Positions 24,901 to 34,800 of a DNA stretch of 64,000 bases are shown here, one piece after another. A program made the translations under genes and the position numbers. Within the stretch, counting starts at the first letter, position 1, and each line of letters begins with the position of its first letter. Below the pieces are notes generated by a model, which worked only from the letters and a program-made list of their open reading frames with translations, was not told where the DNA came from and searched no databases. Origin of the DNA: Steromphala cineraria (lineage: Eukaryota > Mollusca > Gastropoda > Trochida > Trochidae); the NCBI GenBank assembly GCA_916613615.1, contig OU744735.1, positions 38,761,468-38,825,467 of the forward strand, in the 5' to 3' direction.

Positions 24901-25630
24901 TTGAGGAGTGACAGTTATTCACACGGACAGACTGTGTCCTATTGGTAAGAAAGTCACTTATCCATTTAATAATGGATGGGTTGACACTCATGTTGATGAG
25001 TTTACGGACAAGGAGATGAGACTGAATTGTATTAAACGCCGACGAGAAATCAACAAATAAAACACGGGCATAAGATTTTGGAGTTTCAAGATGATTGTAC
25101 AGTTTATTCAACAACGTTAGAGTGGCATCTTCCACTCCACTCTTTGCCCGATACGCAAACTGTAATGGGTCCAAAATATGATTTATGCTTTGCAGGAGAA
25201 ACGGAAGCACTAATCTCTCGAAACATTTCATGGCCACTGATGTAAGTGAAACGGGTCTGTAATCATTCAGTTACTTTGGTCTTGATCGCTTCGGAACTGG
25301 TACCACTGTAGATGTCTTCCATATCTTTGGTATTCTATGGGCGTCGAGAGAGGCCTGATAAAGCTTACAAAAAATCGGGGAGAGTTGATCCGCACATGAC
25401 TTCAAAACAATTCCTTGTAAATGATCGGTTAGTGGAACGGCACCCTGGTCCTGATCAGGTTGCTTCTAGAATAAAGTGCTAACAAACAGCTTAAGCGTAT
25501 TTTGATTTCTTAATTAATATATATTTGGGTGTATCGTGTGAATAAAAATAAAATATTAGATGTCTCATAAAGGACGAAAAGACATTTAGAAATGTAAATA
25601 TTCTAACCCACCTGCCTCCGTTTCGGCCAT
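9844..25630 (-). CDS. PTPA: PTPA, serine/threonine-protein phosphatase 2A activator (complete, 10 exons)
   Basis: Peptidyl-prolyl isomerase-type activator of the PP2A catalytic subunit, acting in cytosol and nucleus. Coding exons, in transcript order (all complement): 25630-25612, 17980-17859, 16766-16680, 15301-15176, 14998-14881, 14523-14424, 14097-13973, 12884-12781, 11839-11732, 9918-9844. The phases join perfectly to 984 nt, i.e. 327 residues plus TGA, close to the common 323-residue human isoform. Family hallmarks are visible: VPQKEIQ near residue 28, [12 protein letters not shown] about 105-116, [18 protein letters not shown] about 141-158, [11 protein letters not shown] about 203-213, FIWGSSQL about 224-231, [16 protein letters not shown] about 269-284, FPVIQHF near 308-314. 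The start is the MAE codon of a 19-nt first coding exon; human PTPA also begins MAE. Exon 9 uses a TTGAAG acceptor with a second AG six bases downstream, so two-residue variation there is possible. Intron 1 (7.6 kb) carries a LINE. The gene diverges from CRAT across a 167-bp promoter. Confidence 0.95.
10012..10308 (-). repeat. SINE family 1, tRNA-derived, full length
   Basis: On the minus strand it begins GGGGGCAGGATAGTGCAGTG (A-box GTGCAGTGGTTAGCGCG, B-box GGTTAGAATCC) and ends in the conserved body GCGGTGAAACC...GCGACATTAAACCGCAT. A second copy lacking the tRNA head lies at 16408-16560. It sits in the last PTPA intron. Confidence 0.75.
10671..10809. repeat. Foldback palindrome, 139 bp
   Basis: Two almost perfect 67-bp arms (GTTATACCATTCAAAGGCGG ... 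mirrored at the right end) meet at CTCGCCTTCGGCTCG. Snap-back mobile element or MITE, inside PTPA intron 9. Resembles the palindrome at 62118-62263 in size and loop. Confidence 0.9.
11309..11665. mobile_element. TTAA-flanked MITE, 357 bp
   Basis: TIR AGGGGCAGTAGCACGTTTTT at the left and its reverse complement at the right, flanked on both sides by TTAA, the target of piggyBac-type elements (some Kolobok elements too). It interrupts an older dispersed repeat: the sequence before it (ACTGTATTAAAG) resumes after it as AAAGCTTCTAATAAATAC. Confidence 0.88.
12901..13454 (+). repeat. Modular hairpin/tandem-array element, family I copy 1
   Basis: Runs from CAAGATGTGTTTGTGAAACA to a terminal hairpin, CCCCCGGAATCTCCGATTCG then GGGGCAT. 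Inside are tandem units of about 130 bp containing TCAAGGTCAAGGTCACAAGG and a (GACAGACG)n run. It ends 16 nt from the PTPA exon 8 acceptor. Peptides rich in [10 protein letters not shown] are read-through of the GACA run, not genes. Confidence 0.85.
13645..13893 (-). repeat. SINE family 2, copy 1
   Basis: Minus strand begins GTGGACGTAGCTCAGTGGTA (A-box) with B-box AGTTCGATTCCCGG, a body with CAGCATTGTAAAGGCAGAAC, and a 3' tail AATAAAGTGTTATTATTA. The tRNA part cannot fold into a full acceptor stem. In PTPA intron 7. Confidence 0.88.
15447..15522 (-). pseudogene. Partial duplicate of PTPA exon 4, 5' edge
   Basis: Repeats 15260-15335: about 34 nt of intron including the acceptor and the first 42 nt of exon 4 ([14 protein letters not shown] against [14 protein letters not shown]). 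The rest of the exon and the donor are absent, so it cannot be a full alternative exon. Confidence 0.85.
15545..16095. repeat. Modular hairpin/tandem-array element, family II
   Basis: Bounded by GACATATCCCACCGG and CCGGTGGGATA. Contains two 171-bp tandem units (15655-15825 and 15826-15996) followed by (GACGGACG)n and a terminal hairpin with CCCACGGTATTACATACCGG. Same plan as family I, different sequence. In PTPA intron 3. Confidence 0.78.
16408..16560 (-). repeat. SINE family 1, body fragment
   Basis: Shares the block from GGTGAGGTGAT through CTGCTAGTATTATTGCAGGG and GCTATGTATTGCGGTGAAA with the copy at 10012-10308. The tRNA-like end is missing. Located in PTPA intron 3. Confidence 0.75.
17238..17467. 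mobile_element. MITE family TCCTGTCTCAG, copy 1
   Basis: Ends CATCCTGTCTCAG and CTGAGACAGGATG, with long inverted arms of about 100 bp including CTAATCTGTACCCTGGG and GAAGCTAGATTTGCTCGCG. Lies in PTPA intron 2. No target duplication recognised. Confidence 0.82.
18819..18912 (+). other. Exon-like segment, function unknown
   Basis: ATG followed by 31 open codons ([12 protein letters not shown]...) ending at a good donor (GAG then GTATGT), with clearly higher GC than its surroundings, inside PTPA intron 1 on the opposite strand. No family recognised and no downstream partner exon found. May be chance or a repeat fragment. Confidence 0.2.
19156..19451. mobile_element. hAT-type MITE, 296 bp, perfect 8-bp TSD
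   Basis: Starts TAGGGGTGCAAC and ends GTTGCACCCTTA, flanked by TAAATAAC on both sides (19148-19155, 19452-19459). The interior is made of diverged repeats of GATACGTATCTCGATACG. A much older, frayed relative (ACGATACGATACATATC) is at about 36035-36285. Confidence 0.92.
19741..20445. repeat. Cluster of CTAGCC-type elements
   Basis: Two near-full copies (19739-19957 and 20240-20443) and one fragment (20129-20240) of a roughly 210-bp element starting GGGGTCGAAATTAGTCC and ending GGGCTAGTGCTAATTTCGAA. It has inverted ends and many internal ACTAGCC words. Related copies: 12020-12350, 53308-53515 (reverse), and weakly 29145-29350. Confidence 0.8.
21403..25465 (-). mobile_element. CR1/Rex1-like LINE, 5'-truncated, split by a nested element
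   Basis: Reverse transcriptase remnant in PTPA intron 1. Its 5' part (24840-25465, minus) carries [35 protein letters not shown] and [13 protein letters not shown]. Its 3' part (21620-22365) carries the polymerase box [11 protein letters not shown] and YKYLGTIID. Removing the insertion joins LFITY to TNDCVAHTQ in frame. At least two in-frame stops (in KRSRPK*LNDY and GAPQ*CVLSP) show it is dead. The 3' end is (GATAA)n at 21401-21424, after AATAAAGTGTTAT. No endonuclease domain remains. Confidence 0.9.
22366..24832. mobile_element. 2.47 kb DNA element nested in the LINE, 7-bp TSD
   Basis: Ends TAGGGGGCGCAACCCGA and, reversed, TAGGGACCGCAACACACGA, giving imperfect TIRs. It is flanked by CGTATAT at 22359-22365 and 24833-24839. 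Excising it with one CGTATAT restores the LINE reading frame. The interior is AT-rich with no transposase ORF, and holds a 52-bp tandem pair at 23749-23851. Superfamily uncertain: hAT-like termini, but 7 not 8 bp duplicated. Confidence 0.85.
25612..25630 (-). CDS. PTPA: PTPA coding exon 1 (start codon, 6 codons plus 1 base)
   Basis: Too short for ORF finding. It encodes M-A-E-T-E-A plus the first base of a split Val codon, followed by a GTGGGT donor. The next exon, at 17980, starts with the two bases completing the codon and leads into [11 protein letters not shown]. The start context is AACATGG, with A at -3 and G at +4. The alternative start, an in-frame ATG at 17990 just upstream of exon 2, would lie inside the intron acceptor (ATGTTCGCAG) and is less likely. 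Identity rests on the conserved MAE start, exact phase match and adjacency to the CRAT first exon. Confidence 0.8.
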
Positions 25631-25797
25631 GTTGTTTACCGGTACTTCCTCTTCCGGTGAAGCATGCGCATTGATCAATTTCTAAAAATAACACTTTCAC
25701 GCATGAGCAGTGATACCCAAACAAACTAGCACATTTCTGGTGTACTTTGACCAGACAAAATCGTAAATAAGTTAATTTAGGCACACTCCTTACCATA
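25631..25797. promoter_or_regulatory. Bidirectional promoter between PTPA and CRAT
   Basis: The two start codons lie only 167 bp apart on opposite strands. The interval has no TATA box I can see. Near the PTPA side it has two adjacent ETS/GABP-type cores (CTTCC then CTTCCGG, 25645-25657) and an NRF-1-like GCATGCGCA (25662-25670). GABP and NRF-1 sites are typical of nuclear genes for mitochondrial proteins and of TATA-less bidirectional promoters in vertebrates. Transcription starts cannot be fixed from sequence, so part of the interval is 5'UTR of one or both genes. Confidence 0.75.
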
Positions 25798-25824
25798 ATG
25801 TTTCGACACTTGCGACGACCATTG
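25798..25824 (+). CDS. CRAT: CRAT exon 1, start of mitochondrial presequence
   Basis: Encodes M-F-R-H-L-R-R-P-L and ends at a GTATGT donor in phase 0. The exon at 28344 opens in phase 0 after a CAG acceptor with NETRNLVLAT and then MQTEPRIRPIG. Joined, this gives an Arg-rich N-terminus free of acidic residues for its first ten positions, as expected for a matrix presequence, and total length reaches 626. A has the -3 position. Not transcript-proven. A shorter product starting at Met 28374 would lack most of the presequence, like the short vertebrate isoform. Confidence 0.78.
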
Positions 25825-28800
25825 GTATGTGTTATGTCCTATATAAAAGTTATATTTGCGCCTAAAAGAAGTTATTTTAATGTCATTAATCTGTCTTTTA
25901 AGTTGTAGAATTCTTATCTGGCCATTCTGGAAAGTTTCTACTAAGTTAGTCCTAAGATAAGTGATGTTTTATCTGACCGAAGTTGAAAGTAAAACGATGA
26001 CCTGCAGCCAACTAGCTAGACATACAGAGGCCAAGGGTCATTTTCTCACTGATAGTAATAATGATGGATTTATGATCTCTCTTATTTGAAAATCATTAAA
26101 GGTAAGAAAATTCTCTAAATCAAGCAAATAGGCTAGAGAAGAGATTAAAGAGGCCAACATAAACAAAGTGTTTATATAATGTTCCAGTTCGCTGAACATT
26201 TATGTCACAACCAGTGTCTGTTACAGTCTTGACTGTTGTTAACGGTTGTGCATATATGAATATATGTCAGATATTTTATGAACTAAAAAACATATCATGT
26301 ATTTGACATCAATAAAAATGATTCATATTTAAGGTCACCTGCATCTATATATTTATTATGTATAATTACATAATTTGTTCCTATCGTTTGAAGCATCAGT
26401 GGTACAGGTTTGTTTATCATTAAGTTATGCTTGATTTTTTAAATTTAACTTTTCATATTCTTCAATGACAACAAGTAACACACATCTATATATGCATCAT
26501 CATCCCCGACTTTAAAATAATGAGATACTCAAATTAATAGTTTCATCTGACTCCAATTGCAGTAGATAAAAAAATCATCACATTGTGGTAAAATAGTAAT
26601 ACCTTTTTGAATCAGCTGATACTACAAGTTAATTTTATGTAATTAGAAATAAATTATTGCTTTTTACACTGGCAGTTTGGTTAATGTGCAATTAAGTTAT
26701 CCTGTCCAAATTGATTTCTATATCAACATTGTGAGTAAGAAGCAGATGTTGATAACACAAATGCATATATATGGAACATCAAATATAATTGATTCCATTT
26801 GAATAGTAATTTCATTGAAGTCATGTGTTAAATTTTGTTTTCTTTCTGCATGTTAGTATACTATCATATTCCTGGATTTGTTTATGGTAAGATAGTTGTA
26901 ATCAAGTTTAGGTTTGTTTAATATATGATGTATTATCTTATTGAGTGATTTTTTGTCTTTGAAATTATTAGATATATATATGTATATTGTTAGAGCAACA
27001 TCTTTTTATGGGTTTATGAAAGAAAGATATTGTATATATATATATTAAAAAGTTAAAAAACACACACCACCAATGAACCATTGGTCTATTGGTGTTGTGT
27101 GTTTTTTAAAGTTCACATAACCACAAACATATTTCATTATTTTCTTTGGAATATAGAATGTCTGATTACAATATTGTATAGTGCGTTAAAGGTCGCTACT
27201 CAAATATGTTTAGTTGGTAATGAAAGCCGTTTTTGAAAGCCACTTTTGATGGGCCGCCTAGACCTATCTGACAACAAACAAGTGAATGCATGACTGCCCG
27301 TCACTGGTCACGCCCCCATTTTGTGACGTCATAAACAGAATCAACCTCGTTATCTATACATCTATCGTAACAATAACACAGGATAAAAACCTAATAATTT
27401 TTCAGGAAATGTTTTCCACTCCGTTAGATAAATCATTTGACGACGTAACGCTTCTGAGCATTTGGTGTAAAAAAGATATCCACATCAATGGTAATTAAAC
27501 AATTATTTAGGCAGTATTTCAGTTGAAATAATGATGCGTTACTCTGTATAGTCTGTTTATTACGTCACACCCGCACAAGTTTTATGGCCCCTAACCCAGG
27601 TGGGTTTTTCACAGCCGATAATTACGCTGTCTAAATGAAAGGCTAATAAAAGGTGTCTATTGGACAAATTAACAAAAATTAAGTCCAGCTTTTATTTTTT
27701 TTTTAAATCTTTGAACGAAAATCGAGAAGTGGTAAGGTCGAGGTTAGCTGATGTTTAAGTTTTGAATATATTTGACTGTATACTAGACCAACTCAAATGT
27801 TTCTGATATATATATCCGGTATATATATTCCAGAATCCTTCAAGAGTATTTATTTAAAAATGGACAACCCTATTTGGACCTGATTAAGCTAATCTTATGT
27901 TCATTGTCAGTTTTGTCCCACCAGTACGGTATGTTATACGATGGGACATAGTCATCACCCAGGTGACCCTGTCTGTCTGTTATCATTTCATTTCCAGATC
28001 ACAACTAAAAAATTGTAAGACCTAGCTCGATGAAATTTGTCATGGCAGTCTTAGTAAACCTAGCCTCAATGATACCTGTTTCACTCCAATATTGAGTCTA
28101 GCGAAATGTAATAGCGGGTTCCATCAGCCAATCTGTCGAATTGACCAATCAAGGTTTCAACCTCAAGCTTTCTTTTTTACGTGCAACTTTTTAAAAAAAA
28201 GATCAGCCAGGATCTGCAACATCCCGTCACCCCAACTCTCTGGATCGGCAATTTTCAGTGATATCAGCAACTCCTGCCTTTGTTCTGAGTACTTCACAAG
28301 TTTACTACAACCCTTTAGTGAAATAAAATATCTTTGTTCACAGAATGAAACCAGGAACTTGGTGTTGGCAACCATGCAGACCGAGCCGAGGATTCGCCCA
28401 ATTGGGCGGATGTTTTCCGTCCAAGACTCTCTTCCACGCCTACCAGTGCCCCCGATGGAACAAACGCTACAGAAGTATCTACGTTGCGTCAGACCGCTGG
28501 TCAACGACGATGACTACATGCACACAGAGAAGGTTCAATGACCTAGTTTTGTCTCTTAGTTTGGATAGAAAATAGGTTGATGATTATAAGCAAATATGCT
28601 TTGCTTTCTTCAGGCTCACATCAAATCATTTATCACATATCATATATATATATATCATATCTTATTAACATAACCATGATAAACAATAGCAATTGGGACT
28701 AATTTTTACTAGCCCACCATCATTTCTATCATTATATTGTGAAGTTGTCATTCTTAAAATGTTTGCTTTATTTGACTCTTTGTGCCTGTCAAAGAAGTCG

Positions 28801-31800
28801 GAAATAGGGATTACAAAGCTTAAGGAAATATTGCCTTTTCTCATTATATAGTATTGTTAGGTTTCTATTCATATTTCAAGTTTGAAAATCTTTTTGTAAG
28901 GATGTTTTGAAGTTAAATAATTTGTGAATAATTACAGCTAGTTGAGAAGTTCAAGACATCGCCGGGTCCAGAACTCCAGAAGATGCTGGAACTCAGAGCT
29001 AAGGAGAGGACAAACTGGGTTTGTTTTTATATTTCTTGTTTCAAGTTCTTTGTAGCATTTCAGTTTGCTGAAAAATGTTATGCTATCTAAAGCCATGAAT
29101 AATTTGCCGCATGTGTTTCAAATATATGCAAGTTCCTACAAGCATACAGGCTAGTAGTTTGGAAAATCAACCAGTTATCCTTAAAATCTGACAAGCCCTG
29201 CAATGTGAATTCATCTCTCAAATCACAGATATTTGCTGTGTCTTCTCCAACAAACTCAACCTAAAAGCCAGACAGCTATTTCAAACATTATTTGCAGGGC
29301 TAGTGATCTGGAAAATCAACCAGCCCTCCTAAAACTTTGACAAGCCCTGTAATGTAAATTCATCATTAAAATCACATTCCAAACATTTGCCTTGATTATT
29401 ATCAGGGTATTGAAGGACCTTCTCCGATACAAAAGTGCTGATGTAGCTGAATGATTTTATACATCCTGTCTCAGGGTACGAAAGTTACGTTAACTCCACT
29501 TATCTGTACCCTGGGCTCAGGAGCTTAGGTTTGCTCGCTTGCCCCAACTTGGTATATAGCCAATCAAATCATTTTCTCGTTGGAAATTATCGAGGAGGTC
29601 GCAAGAAGATGATTTGATTGGCTATATCCCAAGTCGGGCCGTGCGAGCGAATCGAGCTTCTGACCCCAGGATACAGATTAGTTGAGTTAGTGTAACGTTC
29701 ATACCCCGAGACAGGATGGATTTTATGAGGCTTGATGTTTTTTTTCCCATTTCCCGTCACCAGTTGTCCGACTGGTGGAAGGACGTAGCGTATCTGAGTA
29801 TCCGAGACCCGGTGGTCATCAACTCCAACCCCTGTATCATCTTCCCCAAGCAGGACTACACCGACAAGCAGGGGCAGCTCAGGTATAGAGGGTCAAAGTT
29901 AGGAGCGTAATTATCTGGTTGCCAGGAATAACGGGTTATCTTTTCAGACTTCTTTGATGGGCATTCTAGAAGTTGCGATGATGTAGAAAAAGCCAATATT
30001 ATGGATATACAACTTCTTTATTCAAGTTTGTAAGTAGAACACGGATATAGCGAACACGGATATTGCAAACACTCGGATATAGCGAACAGATTTTCAAGTC
30101 CCGTCCCTATATAATATCATTAAAGTTATATGCGTATAGCGAACACCGGATATAGCGAACTAAATTCTTTGGTCCCTTGGAGTTCGTTACATCCGAGTTC
30201 TACCGTATATCCATAATATTGCCTTTTTCTTCTTTATCTTTTCAGAGTTAGCAATTGGGATGAACTCTCTTTTCTTAGCGATGAGTTTGACATTTAGAAT
30301 TTATGATGATCGGATAAGTTATAATTTGACCAACAAGTTTGTTATTATTTCTATTATATAAAAATTATATTAAAGCATATAATTGGAAAAGATAGTAAAA
30401 TTCAAAAACAAGAATCAGGTTGTAAAATACGAAATGAACTGATATGCCTTCAGTAATGTTTCTCTCTTCTTCAAGATGTAAGTCTCTATGTAAATCTTCT
30501 CTGACACTCTACTTTTATATTGTGTATCACTGTGACTGTAGCAAGCAAAGGGTTAAAGGAACTTTTCACATCCCATATCATATCTATGGAATATGGCAAA
30601 TATATAAAATATAATAACACTTTGATGTACAGCACTGCACCAAAACTTAAAGCAAATACTTAGGTTAAACTACTTTTGTTGTGAAATGTTTCACTTAGTG
30701 ACCATGACCAGTTCTTGAGGCCCTACCCATATTGGCGGGAATTCTTTCGCCCTAGTGACCATAGCAGGCAAGGGTTAAAGAAGAATTCTACCATGACATT
30801 TCAAAATCCGCGAATTTCATTGGTTTATTTCTATTGTCGAACCTACGTTCGAACACAAGTTTTACGACGAGCGATTCGCCGCGGTTTGATAAAAACTGTC
30901 ATAGAAACGAACGAGTCGACATGCATACATGCTAACGAGTTCGGCTCCGAATGACATCAACAGGTATCGAATCTACTTTAGACCACGAAAATTGAAAAAC
31001 ACAGTAGGTTTATCTCCTAATTTTTTACCTTTGCAGATTTGCAGCCAAGTTAGTAGCTGGCGCCATAGACTACAAAGTAATGGTAGATAAGTAAGTATAT
31101 ACTAGACAACATAAGTTAAGGATATTGTAACTCAGGTGGTCAATATAATGATCCGAGATGTCTGTTATGTCTTTTGATTCAGGACTGTTTCAAGAGATTA
31201 ATATTATACAAATATGTCATACGGTACATGTAGTTATATTACAATTTCTTTTCACATTTGAAATTATTTTATATACTTTACAATATTGCAATTTTTATAT
31301 TCAATTTGACTTTAGTATATTCTAAAGAATTGTTTTTATAGTGACTGGTGTGAAATTTAATTATGGAAGATCTAATACAAAATTTAAATTCATATAGAGG
31401 TATTTATTCAGCAGCCTATATGTAATGTCATTATGAAAAGCTATAACTAAATTCAAATTCATATTGACATTATCAATTATTCTAACTAAAGCAAACTTTT
31501 TCTATTGTCTTTTACTAGTTTCCATATGTAATCTTTCTGACTCCAGTCAGACGTTGCCGGTTGAGCAGCTGGGAGGAAAGCCACTGTGCATGATCCAGTA
31601 TTACACCATCCTGGGTGGGTGTCGGGTACCGGGGGTCAAGCGTGACACCCACGTACTCTACCCCTCCACTGAACCCAACCCCCCTCGGCACATTGCCGTC
31701 CTACACAATAACCAGGTTTGTTTTTTAGAAATACTTATTTTGTTGCATTTTCATACATGTTATGCTTTTAAAAATGCAAAAATAACATGATGGCCAGAAC

Positions 31801-34800
31801 TTGTAAAATAATCAGGTAATGTATTTTTGTTGAGAATCTATTTTGATAGTTGCCACTGTAACAAACTGCCTTACTTAACAGTCTGATTTTGCCAGCTTAT
31901 GAAGATCAAATAATATGCAATATGTAATATCACTTCATATACTTTGGATGAGAAACTTCATCTTCTACCACTTGATTAGCCTGAACAATTAAACACTTCG
32001 GATCTATTCAAGGATGCAATGATGGATGACTACTAACAGTAATAAAGAGCGTGCACCATCAACAATAGACGAACAAAAACATTTGTGTCCAATATAGTAT
32101 GATAAGCTGAAACTTGGCTCTTTCAAAAATCCGTCTCATATTTTACATCTTTCATTTTGAATGTCTCTCCTCTCTTGATTTTTAATGTGTGGATTTCTAG
32201 GCTGTTTCAATTGTCAATCTATGAAATATTTTAAAATATTAATATACCATCAAGCCTTTCACTCCTAATAAACTAGATACCATGACCACAATTTCTATCA
32301 TGTAGGTGTGAACATGATGTCACTTTCTTTGCATAACAAACATTTGTGATTCATTTATCGCAGATCTTCTCTCTGGACGTGTACGGATCTGACAACCGCC
32401 CCCTGAACACGAGCCAGCTGTACGAGCAACTCAGTAAGATCGTGGAGAGGTCACCGAGTGCAGCGCCACCTGTAGGAGTTCTCACGATGACAGATCGTAC
32501 CAGCTGGGCCAAAACATACAAGAAGATTGTCAAAGGTCAGTGAGAAAGTTACTCCCTAGTTGTGCCTCAAATACTTGTAATATTATCAAAGGACCCATAA
32601 AAATTCAAGCTGTGAGTCCAGGAATGCAAAGTTTTTTTCTAGTTACTATTTGCTACTTATTAACTTTTAATTCGTTGGTCCTGAGTATTCCTGGATCAAA
32701 CTAGGAACTTAAATGTTTTGATGTTAAATGGCTTTGATTAGTTGCCTTGTTTCCTTCAGCTATGATGTTTACTCAGAGTAGTATGTTTTGAAAAAAGTTA
32801 AAAGTTAAATAAAATGCTCATGATAAATAATATCAGACAGGACAAACACATATTGATTTGCAATGAAACAAACAACTTCATACTTTGATTTATATCTCTA
32901 GTTAAAATCATGGATTTGTTGAGATAAATAAGAAGATAACTATTTTCGGACAAAAGGAACATGGCTGCTATGGAGAGGATACCTTCATGCTTTGGCATGA
33001 CTTGAAGGAACGTAAAGCATTTCAGTTTGAAATCAGTAACCATGATCGAAAATTTTAGTTGAATAAATAAAGAACATAAATAATTTCAGACAAGCGCAAC
33101 AAGGCTGTCGTGGAGACCAAACAGCAAAGTATATATTTACACTGTGTCTCAACTCGAATGGATTCAACACTAATGTTTGAAATCGGTAACCAAGATCGTG
33201 AATTTTGTTGAGTTCAAACAAGATAAATAATTTCAGACAAGAGCAACAAGGCTGCCATGGAGACAATACAGCAGAGTATATTTGTGCTGTGTCTGGATTC
33301 CAAGGGACGTCAAGCGGCGGATCCCGGAGAGTCTCGTAGTCTGGCCACCACTCAGATGCTGCACGGTGGCGGACTCAACTCCGGGAACCGTTGGTTTGAC
33401 AAGACAATTCAGGTAGATGAACTGGTTATGGTTCACTTTTACATGCTTGTTATCAGCTAATTACAATATTTTAACCAATTTCATCAAATAGAAACTATAA
33501 TGCCTGGTCCTTGATGTAAAGTACCGGGAATCCTCGTATTTAAGCCCCGGGCTTAATTTCGAATTTTACTCATTTCATATGAGAAATATATTTTCTGAAA
33601 TTAAGCCCTGGGCTTAATTGCGAAGGAGATAAATTACAACAAAACTAAGGTTTTTTTTTTACTTTAAATTTAAAATTTCCTAGTGGTTTAAACATATTTT
33701 ATTCACTTGGAAAAGGATTGGGAACAAGTTATCCAACTTAAAATACCCTTAAAATTTCCCTGTAGTAGTCAAGGATTTGTTTGTTAAAGATTCCACCTAT
33801 AATGTTTCAATGGCGACAGACAAAAGAGAAGTATTTTTCTTTTAAAACTCGATGATAACCAACATCAATGGTTTTACCCTATCAGTTCCTGATTGTTTAT
33901 TATAAAACGTATTTACCCCGGTAAACTGTTATGTTTGGTGTCTAAAATGACACTTGCATTTGGAGACCAATGTATTTTCTACGTTTGAAACCCTATTGAC
34001 TATCGTAGCCTAAAAACAGGCAGAGTGATTCCATCGAAATAATTGTTTTCGACATTTTGAAGGGAGAAAATATCATATCAAATTTACGCCAATGGGCTAA
34101 AATTCGAAAATCATAACTCATTAATAAGCTCCTGGGATTGATAACGGCAGGGCTTGAATACGTGTATTCCCGGTAACTCTATTGAAAAATGATAGAGGAT
34201 ACGTAGACAAATATTCACACTATTGTGCAAATTTATCAGTTGATATGAACATACACCAACTAGGCAGGGATTATAAACTGAACACTCTGATAGCACATAT
34301 TAATTCTAGAGGTACAGTAATAAAGAGATTGGTAATGTACCTTACAGATGATAGTAGCCGAGGATGGAGCGGCAGGGTTGAACTACGAACACACGACGGC
34401 GGAAGGTCCACCAATTGCTGCTCTCATGGATCACGTGCTTACATACTGGTCAGTCATTGTGGAACATACATTTACAACTTTCCAACATCACAATCTTCAT
34501 TTGCGATCTAAGCATGGCTACGTAGTTGTCAGTCCTTTGTGAAACAAATGTTAACAATGACCTAAGATCCCAATCTTCATTTCTGATCTTACCTGAAATA
34601 ACTAGAAAGTTATCAGGATCATTATAAAATAAAGAATTTAATATTCCGAGATCCCATGCGTAAATAATGTACATACAGTAGAACACAGATATAGCGAACT
34701 CGGATATAGTGAGTCCTGCCCCTATATAATATCATTAAAATTATATGCGTATAGCGAACAGCGGATATAGCGAACTAAATTCTTTGGTCCCTTGGAGTTC

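Larger units (their letters stand above)
25825..28343 (+). other. CRAT intron 1
   Basis: AT-rich, with (TA)n near 26980-27050, a 57-bp hairpin at 27053-27109, and a MITE arm at 28046-28157. No other gene seen. Confidence 0.6.

Noticed and set aside
28345..28575. 76-codon frame starting at an ATG beside the CRAT exon 2 acceptor
   Set aside because: Out of frame with the conserved LPRLPVPP segment; the real frame is phase 0 from 28344.
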